DNA of 64,000 bases, from positions 7,053,130 through 7,117,129 of the forward strand of contig OX359191.1 in NCBI GenBank assembly GCA_947172415.1. Reading direction: 5' to 3'. Below, piece by piece: positions 48,801 to 59,392 of this stretch. Both the position numbers and the translations under genes were made by a program. The stretch's first letter is position 1. The number at the start of each line of letters is the position of its first letter. The notes below the pieces were generated by a model. That model was not told the origin of the DNA and ran no database searches. It saw only the letters and a program-made list of their open reading frames with translations. The stretch comes from Chondrosia reniformis (lineage: Eukaryota; Porifera; Demospongiae; Chondrillida; Chondrillidae).

Positions 48801-51800
48801 CTGTGTGTGTGGAGGTGGGCATCTATCACTTTGGACAAGTCCATCTGGTGATGTGAGACAAACACCTGTTCAACAAGTAATGAGGACAACACACCCTCAT
48901 TCCTGAGTGCTCTCCGATGTTCTCCAAGGCGATGATCTAACGACCTGCCAGTCTGCCCTATGTAGGATTGTTGACCCTCATTGCAAGGTATGCTGTAGAT
49001 CACCTCTTTCCTTTTTCCCTCTGGAACAGGGTCCTTCGGATTGACCAGCTCTTGCCTCAGAGTTTGGAAGGGACGGAGGGTGACATTGATGGCCAGGGTG
49101 TCAGTATCTGCAAATGGACTGTGATAGCCCATGGATATAAGGGATGGTCACTGATGCCCGTGCTGTCCGTTCCTCAGCATGGCTGTTGTATCTCACGTGA
49201 CCTATCACTATCTGTTTGCCTTTTGTACTTATAAAGTAGAAGAAGGCAGCCATAGGTTGGTGAAATGTCTAAGAGAACCATTTTCATGTCGGCTAGCGTT
49301 TACAAGTAAATCGAATTCAGAAAGATACTTTTGCAGCGTCAACATAGTTCACAATTAATATCTACTAACATAAGTTGAATAGCTAAACTCTTACCTATAC
49401 TATCTCTTTATACCTAATGACTATATATGGTATATGTACTATCCAACACTGACTTGTTATACAGAGAAGTGTCTTACCTTGTTCTTGTGGTACATATTAG
49501 CTTTACGTTCCTCTGTCAGATGTTGTACTACTTGTAACTGACCATAATGACAGGCTACCAGTAGAGCTGTGCTACCATTCTAAAGTAAGAAATATTTAAA
49601 CTCATTGAAATCAGTTTTAACACTTCAATCATTGAAATTCATACAAGTGCTATACTGATATATAGTTCACAATATTATGTTGTTAAAACATAAAGTACTT
49701 AAATTTATATATAAAATGTTAAAAGTCACAAGTAACTACATTACATGATCAGCCATGGCCCTCACTTGTTGGATATCTTTCAAGTGCTACATACAAACTA
49801 GTATATCATCACTAGTTGATATTTCTATGATATGTTACACCAACTAACAGTGTCAACCAGATACCATATCAACTTCACATGTACTAGTAAGATTCATTGG
49901 CAGTTATTTAATGTATAGCTTTAATAAATACAAATATTACATATTAATACTCACATTGCTTTCCTCTTCTAATTTGACATGATGTCTATCAATTAAGCAC
50001 ATGATGATGGCTTGTTTACCATACATAGCTGCCTTCATTAGAGGAGTTACACCATCCTGTGTACATAAGAAGGGAAATATTTGAGATTGGAAACTTCTAC
50101 ATACAACAAGTTATAGTTAACATCATTTAATTCCAAAGCCAAACACACATTCATTTATTGTTTACAATATATACTTTATTGATATAAACATTGTTACAGA
50201 TCCTTATACACATCATTGTACTTCTAAAATTATAACTAGTACATACAAATAGTACATACGTACAACTAGTACATACCAATAGTACATACAACTAGTAGTT
50301 ATATATGAGTTTCGTAGCATTAAGAGATGATTGGTATGTAAAGACTTGAAAAGAAATTTAAAACATATAATCTTTTACAGTATGTCTACCCCTCCCTCCC
50401 ACCTTTAACTCAAAATAATGAAGTGTCAAAGTATGATTTAACAATTATAACTTCAGAAATGTCAGGGACTGGAATAATGACAAATGAGAAAATAGAGGAT
50501 CTCTTTGTCAACTTGGATGAAGACAAATCCACAATGGACAAGGACCAACATGAAATTAACTTAGTTATCATTTGTTGTGTCTCACTCTTCTTTCTTAGTT
50601 GTTTTTATAATAAAATATTCTATCAGTGATTATCATCTAATACAGTAGCAATGATAACCTCAAATAAACCTACAAGTTCTAACAAAGTCAAGATTAATAT
50701 CCACACATACTATGAGTATACTAATTTGTCCTATTTTAAGGATATATGTTATACATACGTATGTACTAGTGGATATAGCAAATACTTAATATGTAATCAC
50801 ACTATTTTAATTCACAATTCCTTATACAATTACCCCAGTTACCTCACTATAGCAATATAAGAGACACTAACTCATTTCTTACCTTACTCCTTTCTTCAGG
50901 AGAGAACTTCAGTTCTTTAACAATGTGGCTCACCATCGCAGGATTGTCTTGTTTATTTCTACTGGCAAAGTGAATTATACTGTCTCCATATATATCAACA
51001 TCATGGAGTTTACCAGCTTCTATGAACTTTGGTAGTAGGAACTTCAGTAAATCCATATTGCCACTAAAGGCAGACCAGTGTAAGGCATTTCCATCAACCT
51101 GGATTAGGAAGCATAAGACAGAAGCTTAAAGGTTTTTGATAAAGAAATGATATAGACATTTAGAAACACACTATACCATACACTTGCACTTGTACTGTAT
51201 GTTGTATGTATGTGCATGCAACATTGAGAGCATATACTGGATACAAATATGTATACTCAACATTAGAAGGATATCATGCATTATTTCATGACTATATTTT
51301 CCACTTAGTGACACTGCATTAGTTACCCAAAATTACTTGAACTATAAATATATACAGTTACATGCACTAACACTCATCATGAGAAGGATTACAGATAGAG
51401 AGTTAATTACACAACTCCAAATGCTAAGTGACCAAAGTCTTATCTTTGTCGGGAGACTGAAGTTAAATATCATTGAAAGACAACAAATGACTATTAGACA
51501 AGTCTATTTTAACGTAGCAGTCACTTTAATGGTACTCGACTGGTAAGGAAACCTCAATTGTTTAACTGCAATAGTAATTATTGGCAGGTTTGCTACTCAA
51601 AATACATTACATGCTGTACTGATGAGCAAAAACAGAATATAGTCTGCATGCATTCGACTGAGTTGTGTAGCTCAACCTTCTCCCTAAGTGACAAATCTGG
51701 TATCTACCAACACAAGTTGTATCCTTTAACACTTACCTACACTATACCTCTATACCCAATAAGTATATTATCTAAACACTTACAGTACAACAATACTTAC

Positions 51801-54800
51801 TTATTATACAGAGAAGTGTCTTACCTTGTTCTTGTGGTACACATTAGCTTTACCTTCCTCTGTCAGATGTTGTACTACTTGTAACTGACCTTCCTGACAG
51901 GCTAGCAGTAGAGCTGTGTTACCTCTCTAAAGTAAGACACAATGCAAATTAAATTAATCAAATTAATAGAGTCAAACAGTCAATTCTTAAGAACTGTATA
52001 TGTACATAGATAAAAATGTACATAGATACAAATGTAATAGAAATCATTAATAATGATACAATAATTAGTCACTAAACACTACAAATTGATTATCATTGTT
52101 AATAGCCATAGACAGCTGTTTCCTTATTAGGACTCATCAGTATGGCATACAATGGAAGTTTGAGTGGCTAGTCTGCTAATAAGTACTCCCAAAAGCAAAA
52201 AAAGCTTGTGGTTTCCTTATCAGCAGATAAGGTGGCTAGGGGGAGACTCTGGTTCCCATCAAGCGAAATTTGCTCATTGCGCTCCTCAGGGGACATGAGT
52301 GGGTAGGAGTGATAATGATGCTTTAGGATCGACATTAGATCTTAAAGTTCTCCTAATATTTTTCCCATGGTTTAATTGTTAGTGACTCCTGATCAGGTAA
52401 ATGCTTTAAACTTGCAGTCTTTTCTCATTATATGCACTTTCAGTATATAATTCATTTTATAATCTATACCATGTCAGAATTTATGAAGATATTTCAATTA
52501 ATAATATATTCAAATTATCTATATAATCCATAGTGTTTACAAGTTTCAAATATTTTTACAAAACAACCTATGAGTTATTTATTGTACTATATTGGTTAAA
52601 CTTATATATGTACAATAAATATGGCTAAAGAGTAGAAATTAATATATTTCCATGTGTACTTTATGCAGTACAATACACTCACTACATCTTCTTCTTCCCC
52701 ATTATGCCCTGCATCCAACAAGAGCTTCAAGACCTCCAAATCTCCACTTCTACCAGCTTGTAGCAAAGACTATTAGTTTGGGGATCAAGTAAAGAATGAT
52801 ATTTTATTTGAATCATGAAATGAATGTAGATTATACATAATATAAGTCTTATATACAATATGTATGTATGCATATGAATGTACACAAATACAGTCATGGC
52901 TGTTTAGTATGGCCTTTGATAATCCAGTTCCCTCGATATCAGGCTGTCTTTTCAGGGAAACGGGTCTTTAATAGCATAATTTTGTACGTGTGAAACCAGC
53001 CCTTAGTTTACCTTTTGTATATCTACATATACGAAATTGACAAGTTAATCTAATGAATGTTAGCCGACCTATATACTGCCAAACGATTTCGGTCTGCAAA
53101 GTATGTTGATTTAGTATGTGCACTGGAAATGTACTAGTCAGTGATAAAGTATTACTTTTAAATTAGTGTGTACTAAGAAAGAGCGCTTTGTTAGTTTATT
53201 TATACAATAATCTTACAATCATGGTTATGTCATAGTGTCAGGGGTGACATTTTATAGACTTTCTTAATCCAGCAGCCTCCTTAATCCAGCAATGTTTGGA
53301 GAAACAAATGCAGTCGGCTTGAAAAGTCATGACTGTATTACATATAATCAATCAATCAATCACACACACGGTGATCTGATACTTTAACAAATGCACACTT
53401 TCAATTCCTTATATGGTCAATATTTATTGTAATGGATGGGAATGGAATAAGAACTGTACATCTGCAAAACTTACTCCTTTCTTCTGCTTTCTGGACAGAG
53501 ATCCTTCCTTCTTTGTAGCATAGTCCCAAAGTTCCTTCGACTGTAAAAGTAGCTTTCCAAACTTGTTTGAGACAATTTCAGAGTTAACTGTCACAGCTTT
53601 AATCACAGCATCACAAGTATATGTCTCCTTCAGTTCCTAGAAGAGGTGGAAAAGAAATTAAAATATTCTGCTAGCTGAACAGAAAGCCTAAATGTACAGT
53701 TTTAGAAATGCATTTGTCACATGTTGGTATGTATGTATGTATGCCAAGGATTCACAGAAGATCAAGATAAAGAAAAAGACAAAGACTCCCAGGATCACCG
53801 ATGAAGGCTGGAATTACCAGAAACGGCTGTCTGACCCAGTGGAGAAGAAGACGAAAGAAGGGAAAAGAAGGAAGAAAAGACTCCTGTATCTTCATCCAAA
53901 GTTCTCTTCAGGTTTAGTTCCCCATAGGCTCTTTTACAGAATAGGCATAGCATGTAGGAAAATGGTATCTTAGATTTTTCATGCATAAACACATTATTTT
54001 TACTACCTCAATACTGCCGTCTTCTGACTTAAGACTTTTCTTCAGATTAACCAAATCAGCCAAATCTGCTAAATCTTCCGATTCACTCAAACTTTTCATT
54101 TTCTCTTCCACTTCAGATAAAATGGCTGCCTTGGGTTCAATTTGCAGCTGGTATTTATAGAACTTGTCTTTTATCAAAGAAACCTTTCAAGTAAAGATAT
54201 GTATGTTAAGTTAATTCATAAATTACAAATTAGCATTCCAAATATTACATAAATCATTCAGTTATTATTCACATAGGTAACAGAAGAGTGGCAGTGGTCA
54301 CCATAGCAACTAGGTATAAGCTATATAATGTTTACATGCACATGCAACACTATATAAATAAGTATCAGGTTGTATATATACTATATCCACAGACCCAAAG
54401 AATACAATTTGTACATCGTGTAGTCACTACTTACAACATCCTGCTCTGATAAAGTTTGCTTTTCTTCCTCTTTCTCACGACTAGATTTCTCTTCAAGTTG
54501 CCTCTTCAGTGACTCCACCTTCTCAACCAAGTCTACATCCACCAGCTGCAAACAGACACAGACAGGTTAATACTTACATTGGTGAAGAATACAATCATTT
54601 AGTGTGAGTGTGCTACTGTCAATCTCACTTCTTCCAACTGCTTCACTTCTCCTCTACATTTCAACAACTCTTCCCTTGTTCTCTTCAACTCATTCTGTGA
54701 CTGACTCAGTTCTTCTTCTTTGGCTCTCAGTTTAGTCTTTAGAGCATGAAGCTCCACCATTGTCATGTGGTGCATTCCCTCCATACTCTTCATCTCTGCC

Positions 54801-57800
54801 TTATGTTTCTCTCTGGACTGAGTTGGAGTTTTCTGAGAATAGGAAATCACATACAACCTAACCATACGACCAACAGCTATGCAACTGAACCACAACTACT
54901 ATGATAAGACCTTAATTAGAATAGTCAGTATTATACAATATCAGGTTTATAATGCATGCAGTTGTGGTTGACAGGTATAAAAATAATATTAAATAATCCA
55001 GGAATATAGAATTATATATACATAGTTATGACATACACATGGATTGAATACATTAATACAAAATATACTGGCAAAAGCAACAGACACAATTGCTATAACT
55101 AATAATTCCTTGTATACCATAATATAGTAGACATCACTGCTAAGGCTATCACTGGGACAGAATCAAAGTGGTCCATACACTGATTTGGTGGGATAAACTA
55201 CCCAATATAATATGCAAGTGGGAGGCAAGACATACAAATATGGCACAGTCATTAATTAGCACAAATTTAATATGATGTTAATTGTCTTACACATGTAATG
55301 ATGTACTCACTGAAGGAACATGTAGAGTTCCAAGTTGAACATCTATGGCAAAGTAGCCAAACACGATTGCCTTCTCAACTCCAAACTCTCTCAGCTGACA
55401 CACATGTGACAAGAGGATTGGAGCAATCATCACCGCAGCCTCCTTCATCAGACGGAACATCACCATGGTGCAGCCTTCAGCAAATCCCTCAAAGAGAACT
55501 CGATCGATACCAAGGATTTCTATCAAGTAGAACTGCAAGCGAAACAACTCAGCCAACATGTACCGACCTGGTTCTTGATTGACTTTCAATCCCAAGTGGA
55601 CGTGGTTGTCACCTGCAGGAAGTTTAGCTCTTTCACTTTGAAACTTTCCAAGTGCTTCTGTGGCAAACTTGATAACATCAAAGTTGTGGTCAGAAATGGA
55701 TTCCTTGAGAGCTTCTGTTTCTCCTATAGCCTTTGCAGCATCAGCAATCAGTCGCACATCCAAGGGACTGCTCCACAAGTAGATGTAGTCGAGGATATCA
55801 TCTTCTGATAATGGAATGTCTACTGGAATCTGGCTGCTGAAATGACCTTTAATTCCAGTGCGGACTGCACGACGAAGTTTTTTCAACTGCTTGTCAGATA
55901 GGTCTGAAAGATAGTTTCCCAATTTCTCATTTATTGAAGTGAACTTTTCTTTAAGCGTAAATGCTTCTGGATATTTTAAGAGTTCCTTTCGATCCTCAAA
56001 GGCTTTAATGACGGGTTTCCAGGTGTCAATCTCAGAGATGTTGGAAAGTGGAGGTGTTGACTGAGCTACTGTAGCTGATGGGGGTGGGACTGGCTTGGGA
56101 GGTGTGGCATCTAAAGGGAGAAGGCCACCCAGTATATCAGAGAGTACGGTAGTACTCTCTAAGTAGGAATGGCCGGAAAAAAAAAATGGCCGCCCTATCC
56201 AATGTATTAGCAATCAACACCTCATTAATCGCCAACGAAGCGATTTTCGGTTATATTCGGTTATTTGCAGCGATTAATGCACGCTTTCCTAAATGCCAAA
56301 ACATGTTTCGACGCTCTACACGCTCTATAACGTTCAAAAAGCGGCTAACTAGGAATAGACCCACTTCCAAAATTCATTTTTTCTTCTTCTTCTTCTTCTT
56401 CTTCTTCTTCTTCTTCTTCTTCTTCTTCTTCTTCTTCTTCTTCTTCTTCTTCTTCTTCTTCTTCTTTTATTGAATAGACTAGCGCTAATATGCGAGCTTA
56501 TGCGGGCACGTACTAGTTATAAATCGTCATAAATATTTCGGAACTAGGGAATAGACCGCCCTAAATCTGAATGCGCTCTACAATAAGCATGTTAATTGTG
56601 AAGAGCGAAAATTGTGGTCTTCTCGGACGCCATTTTTTAATTAAGAGATCATGGTTTTCGGCATATTTCTCTTGTCTAAGACGTTATTTTGAGATCTTCG
56701 CCAAGAAAACTTTCAAATCAATTTAAAACAAGTAATATTAAGAGGAAAAAAGGGGGAATACAAGTAAATAAAAAACATTTACAAAAATGATGTTAGAAGT
56801 AGTAATGGCAGTGTTCACTAATACATCTGCAAAAAGTATCGAAACAAGACACTGATTATATGATAAGGCTAATCATACAGAAGTTGCATATATACTGAAA
56901 TTTAAGTAACTTAACCATACACTTCTGTGTTTGGGCGCACCATTCCTACTTAAGGTTAGTGCGCCCAAACACAGAAGTGTATGGTTAAGTTACTTAAATT
57001 TCAGTATATATGCAACTTCTGTATGATTAGCCTTATCATATAATCAGTGTCTTGTTTCGATACTTTTTGCAGATGTATTAGTGAACACTGCCATTACTAC
57101 TTCTAACATCATTTTTGTAAATGTTTTTTATTTACTTTATTATATATCATTACAATTCCTATAGTGATAACCCTGTTGGCACATGCCTGAGATTGATCTG
57201 TGTGAGATTAGTGGTGTACACATCAAAGCAAGAGAGTCAGTAGTGACACTAGATTACCTGGTTAGGTACTGAAACAAGCCTCCCAGTTTCATGTCAACAT
57301 ACATGAACTGGCTATCCCAATGCAATGGTCCTATCCTCCAAGTCAGCTAAATGACTTACTTGCTAACTATTAGTTGACATACTATTGCTGAATTATTAGT
57401 TTGAGTGAGGTCTTAAGCTAGAACTATATAGTATACTTTCGGCCTTACATCATGCACAGTTCTACGTATACAGGTTTGCATTTTTAATTGTCAATTACCG
57501 GCTGCCCTCTAATAAAGTGCTTTTAAACTTACTTGCTAAATATTTATCAATCATCTCCGCTAGTTCCAGATGATTACCGTGAGAAGAGTCTTCTTTGAGC
57601 TCAGCTGACAGAATCCTCAGCTTCTTCTCGCTCGGGTCAGTAACCAAGATCAGGTACAGAGCGCTGTTAGCCGCTCTTGCCTCCTGTGTCCGCGAACCTA
57701 TTCGCTGCAGTTCGCTATCTGAGATAGCCCCACGGTGGTGGAGTGAGGTGGATATTCTACCCACATCGCTGTACTTTACCAACTGATCGTGAATACTCTT

Positions 57801-57961
57801 AACAAAAGATCTAATTTGTTGGGGAAGCAGCTTTCTAGGAGACAGATCTACACAAAACCATCAAATCAAAGGAAATTAGGAAAGTAGAAGGCGGAGTAAG
57901 GTAGATTACAAGTGTACTGATTAAAATTACTGAATGAAACCATTAACTCACCTTCGGCCAT
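39864..57961 (-). CDS. Gene C: CARD-like / coiled-coil / ankyrin-repeat protein (longest)
   Basis: Exons in transcription order: 57952-57961, 57533-57847, 55311-56110, 54629-54832, 54435-54545, 54007-54183, 53475-53636, 52683-52769, 51825-51926, 50883-51098, 49955-50056, 49478-49579, 47278-47493, 46848-46949, 46453-46554, 41945-42160, 41507-41608, 39864-40052. Total 3315 bases, 1104 residues, frames open. Domain order as in A and B, with three ankyrin cassettes. The third has lost its first 102-bp exon in a deletion near 41820. Introns hold the 3.2-kb transposon, a Penelope fragment, an orphan exon and a 1-kb insertion with a perfect palindrome. The donor after 41507 is GTTAGA, not the GTAAGA of its paralogues, but still usable. 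The heavy load of insertions makes its 18-kb transcript much longer than that of A or B. Confidence 0.83.
40100..40197. mobile_element. Half-deleted TTTTGGGTCGG MITE (gene C)
   Basis: Left part of the MITE at 8251-8426; the right half with the second inverted end is missing. Confidence 0.65.
42290..42365. repeat. Left terminal inverted repeat of the transposon
   Basis: Matches the complement of 45414-45489. The first 35 bases are identical; the inner part is rich in CGAG motifs and has several mismatches. Confidence 0.9.
42480..42548. repeat. 13-bp subterminal tandem repeat
   Basis: Five copies of GAGTGAACGAAAC just upstream of the BEN-gene start codon; each carries the CGAG core that also fills both transposon ends. 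Confidence 0.9.
42557..43844 (+). CDS. Transposon-borne coiled-coil / BEN-like protein
   Basis: Two exons, 42557-42862 and 42948-43844, joined by an 85-base GTTAGT...AATGCAG intron at codon boundaries (phase 0); together 400 residues. Start MATRKENW. Residues about 35-60 (FKIGQIVELKKL, GQKGEII) resemble a small beta-barrel of the KOW/SH3 kind. An acidic region follows, then a coiled coil at about 223-265 (HEELHEIKES, QRIGSLEEKL). Residues about 313-388 look like a BEN domain: CRLARELIKAKLPTHLRG, GKRPIDFGLLQAV, then WQSCKDSINEWCRRINR, with the C-terminal W...C...IN..CR pattern of that family. BEN domains bind DNA and act in chromatin or viral DNA regulation. Here a role in binding the element's CGAG-rich ends or regulating the transposase is inferred. 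The product could instead be two separate frames if the intron is not used. Confidence 0.75.
44067..45101 (-). CDS. Tc1-family DD34E transposase
   Basis: 344 residues, close to the usual Tc1 length. N-terminal helix-turn-helix pair (YARQRVVVLATEYTYSYG, SISAIYRLLKKYRQTK), a GRP motif (KRSGRPELL) at about 66-73, then the catalytic core: D163 in VVFTDES, D246 in QQDNDPKHTS and E281 in ESPDLNPIEKVW. There are 34 residues between D246 and E281, the Tc1 signature. It should bind the terminal repeats and move the element by cut and paste into TA. A downstream ATG (MPRLSL, six codons later) is an equally good start. No stops or frameshifts are seen. Confidence 0.93.
   Translation of the reverse strand: MRSDAAMPRLSLYARQRVVVLATEYTYSYGRIRKELAKESIEVSISAIYRLLKKYRQTKTLEDAKRSGRPELLKDDQKKMIDQWLLRDDELSTTDLQKLLWKESGQFIRRPTIQRAVKEKLNWICSKPRYCQMIRQKNKEKRLEFCKQLLGTGDNFHDVVFTDESTVQLARYYSKCRYKKDMPRPLKPKPKHPLKVHIWAGISMEGPTNIVIFTGNMDADFYIEILESALLPFLRDHPNIERFQQDNDPKHTSKKAAEMMRKTGINWWRTPAESPDLNPIEKVWAQLKRFLCRKVKPLTQAELVQGIERFWAEKMTPDLCTRYINHLHKVIPKVIDCEGGPTGE
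45172..45295. repeat. Three copies of a 42-bp subterminal repeat
   Basis: Each unit contains TAGATCGAGGTGTAGTCGAG and TGATGCTCGAGATTATTCGA; one unit has an extra T. They lie between the transposase start and the right inverted repeat, so they may cover its promoter. Confidence 0.9.
45571..45612 (-). pseudogene. Relic of a terminal ankyrin exon (gene C, cassette 3)
   Basis: Same 41-base exon start (YGNSALHFACHKGH) as at 10949-10989, just outside the transposon's right end. Confidence 0.65.
47702..47743 (-). pseudogene. Relic of a terminal ankyrin exon (gene C, cassette 2)
   Basis: Same relic again, one cassette upstream in gene C. Confidence 0.65.
48438..49320 (-). mobile_element. Penelope-like element fragment with inverted terminal repeats
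   Basis: Flanked by the 11-bp direct repeat AAAGATACTTT (48427-48437 and 49321-49331), a target duplication. Inner ends are inverted repeats of about 110 bases (48472-48590 against about 49190-49320). The minus-strand frame reads TLRPFQTLRQELVNPKDPVP, then VIYSIPCNEGQQSYIGQTG, which is the linker and GIY-YIG endonuclease of Penelope-like elements. One Cys of the usual PCNEC is Gly here. The same CA-expansion frameshift as in the gene A copy breaks the C-terminus, so the lesion predates the duplication. There is no reverse transcriptase. Confidence 0.87.
50381..50629 (+). pseudogene. Orphan plus-strand exon with a C-terminal membrane segment
   Basis: After a good acceptor (TCTTTTACAG) there are 82 codons and a stop: YVYPSLPPLTQNN, an acidic stretch (EKIEDLFVNLDEDKS), then a hydrophobic segment (INLVIICCVSLFFLSCF) and a short end. 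It looks like the last exon of a single-pass membrane protein, but no other exon of it is in this window and it lies in an intron of gene C on the opposite strand. I do not recognise the family. A truncated copy is at 12268-12475. Confidence 0.5.
52891..53335. mobile_element. TA-flanked MITE, CAGTCATG ends (gene C copy)
   Basis: Orthologous to 14656-15094 and 29240-29696. Confidence 0.75.
53742..53950 (+). repeat. Dispersed 'GFTEDQ' repeat (gene C, unbroken)
   Basis: Same intron position as the split copy in gene B (30104-31508). It serves as the empty-site reference for the 1.2-kb insertion there. Confidence 0.75.
56389..56468. repeat. (TTC)n microsatellite
   Basis: About 26 uninterrupted TTC units: a pure polypyrimidine tract on the plus strand, polypurine on the strand of gene C's transcript. 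Confidence 0.95.
56762..57137. repeat. Perfect 179-bp palindrome
   Basis: Arms 56762-56940 and 56959-57137 are exact inverted copies by eye, with an 18-base spacer. Each arm includes GTGTTTGGGCGCAC or its complement next to the spacer. Confidence 0.9.
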
Positions 57962-58258
57962 CTCTTATATCTTAAGCGTGCTACTGCCGTTTAGGTATAA
58001 TCTATGTAAACACCGAGAGATCTATATATAGAAGCTGGACATAAGTGGATAGATATGGATAGACCTTATTACGTACGTACATTATTGAATGTTTGTTTAC
58101 TCGCTTTAGCCAGCTTTGAATGTCATCTCTTTTCTTTCTTCAGCAGGCACTGATCATGACAAAGTGTTGTGGAGCATGTGAGCATCAGCTGTACATTAAC
58201 CATCATTGAAGATATCTTTTTACTGTGTACAGAGATTGTCAGAGATTGCTGCACTATA

Positions 58259-58510
58259 CCCAATGGAAGCCTATATGGCAACTTCATAGAGCTGCCTGAA
58301 ATAAACAATATTCAGTGGTAAGTCACTTAGAATAGTGAAGTGTATATATACATTACAGACTTGCCTGTGATTCACTTAGAATTGTATGCACGCAGACACA
58401 ATATTCAATGGTATTCAATCATTTCACTCAGTCTCTGACAAAGAGATTTCTAACTTGATAGACCTTTGTTCTGTGTACTATGGTTGCCATCTTTTTGGTG
58501 ACATCTTTAG
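58259..58510 (-). pseudogene. GUF1: GUF1/LepA relic, unit 4
   Basis: Nearly the same as unit 3: QLYEVAI, TAG, ASIG at 58259-58295, and the shortened KDVTKKMATIVHR exon at about 58415-58510. Confidence 0.65.
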
Positions 58511-59237
58511 AGATAAGGAAAGCATATAGGATTCTTAACTAAAAGCTGAAAAGCATTAGTTACCTTAAATATGGATTATGCCAATTCTCTATAAGTGTAA
58601 ATGCATGTATTGTGTAAACAGAAAAAAATTACAAGTATGTAGTTTCAACTTGTAGAGTCGGATTTTACAATGAGCAGTTTCTGTTTTCTTTTCACTTTCT
58701 GACCAGGTGTACAATGAGACAATCAGAGATTTGCTGCTCCCATCAGGGACCCTAAAAATGAGGGACGACAGAGGAACCTTGGTGATCAATGGGCTCTCAT
58801 TACATAAGGTACACACTTATAGTAGTGATTGATTGCACACAGATACGTATGTGTGCTACCTCCATCCTCTCCCCCTCCTCCACCCCCAGGCTCACGATGC
58901 TAATGAGCTCCTGGGCATGCTGGAGCATGGCAATAAGAACAGGACACAACACCCAACTGAAGCCAACACAACCTCCTCCCGATCACATGCTGTGTTCCAA
59001 GTGCACATCCACCAGAAGCCTCGTACAGCTGGTCTGAGCACTGAAGTGAGAACTGCAAAGCTGTCCCTGATTGATCTTGCTGGATCAGAGAGGGCTACGG
59101 TCACATCTAACAAGGGAGCTCGCATGAGAGAAGGAACTAATATTAACAGATCTTTGCTGGCACTGGGAAATTGTATCAATGCACTGGCAAACAAAAAGGT
59201 GAGCATTCTCAAGAATATATAATAGCAACATACGTAT

Positions 59238-59392
59238 TGTACACCTGGTCAGAAAGTGAAAAGAAAACAGAAACTGCTCATTGTAAAATCCGACTCTACA
59301 AGTTGAAACTACATACTTGTAATTATAGGCTATTTTTTCTGTTTACACAATACATGCATTTACACTTATAGAGAATTGGCATAATCCATATT
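59238..59392. repeat. Inverted duplication replacing kinesin exon 3
   Basis: Complementary to about 58569-58713, including the exon 1 splice acceptor and first bases. The inverted copy keeps a TAGCCTA stretch that the source has lost but K1-K3 have, so it preserves an older state of the source. Confidence 0.88.

Larger units (their letters stand above)
56137..57140. mobile_element. 1-kb composite insertion in gene C intron 2
   Basis: Gene 0 reads CCCAGTATATTTTATATATC at 2680-2700, whereas gene C is interrupted after CCCAGTATAT and resumes at about 57138. Contents in order: hairpin AGAGAGTAC-GGTA-GTACTCTCT (56139-56160), a segment with TA-flanked inverted ends AGTAGGAATGG / CCATTCCTACT (56161 to about 56951), a CTT microsatellite, and the palindrome 56762-57137 that straddles the second of those ends. 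No protein frame is credible. More than one insertion event is likely. Confidence 0.7.

Noticed and set aside
56186-56473. 95-codon frame ending in poly-Phe
   Set aside because: Reads through the TTC microsatellite.
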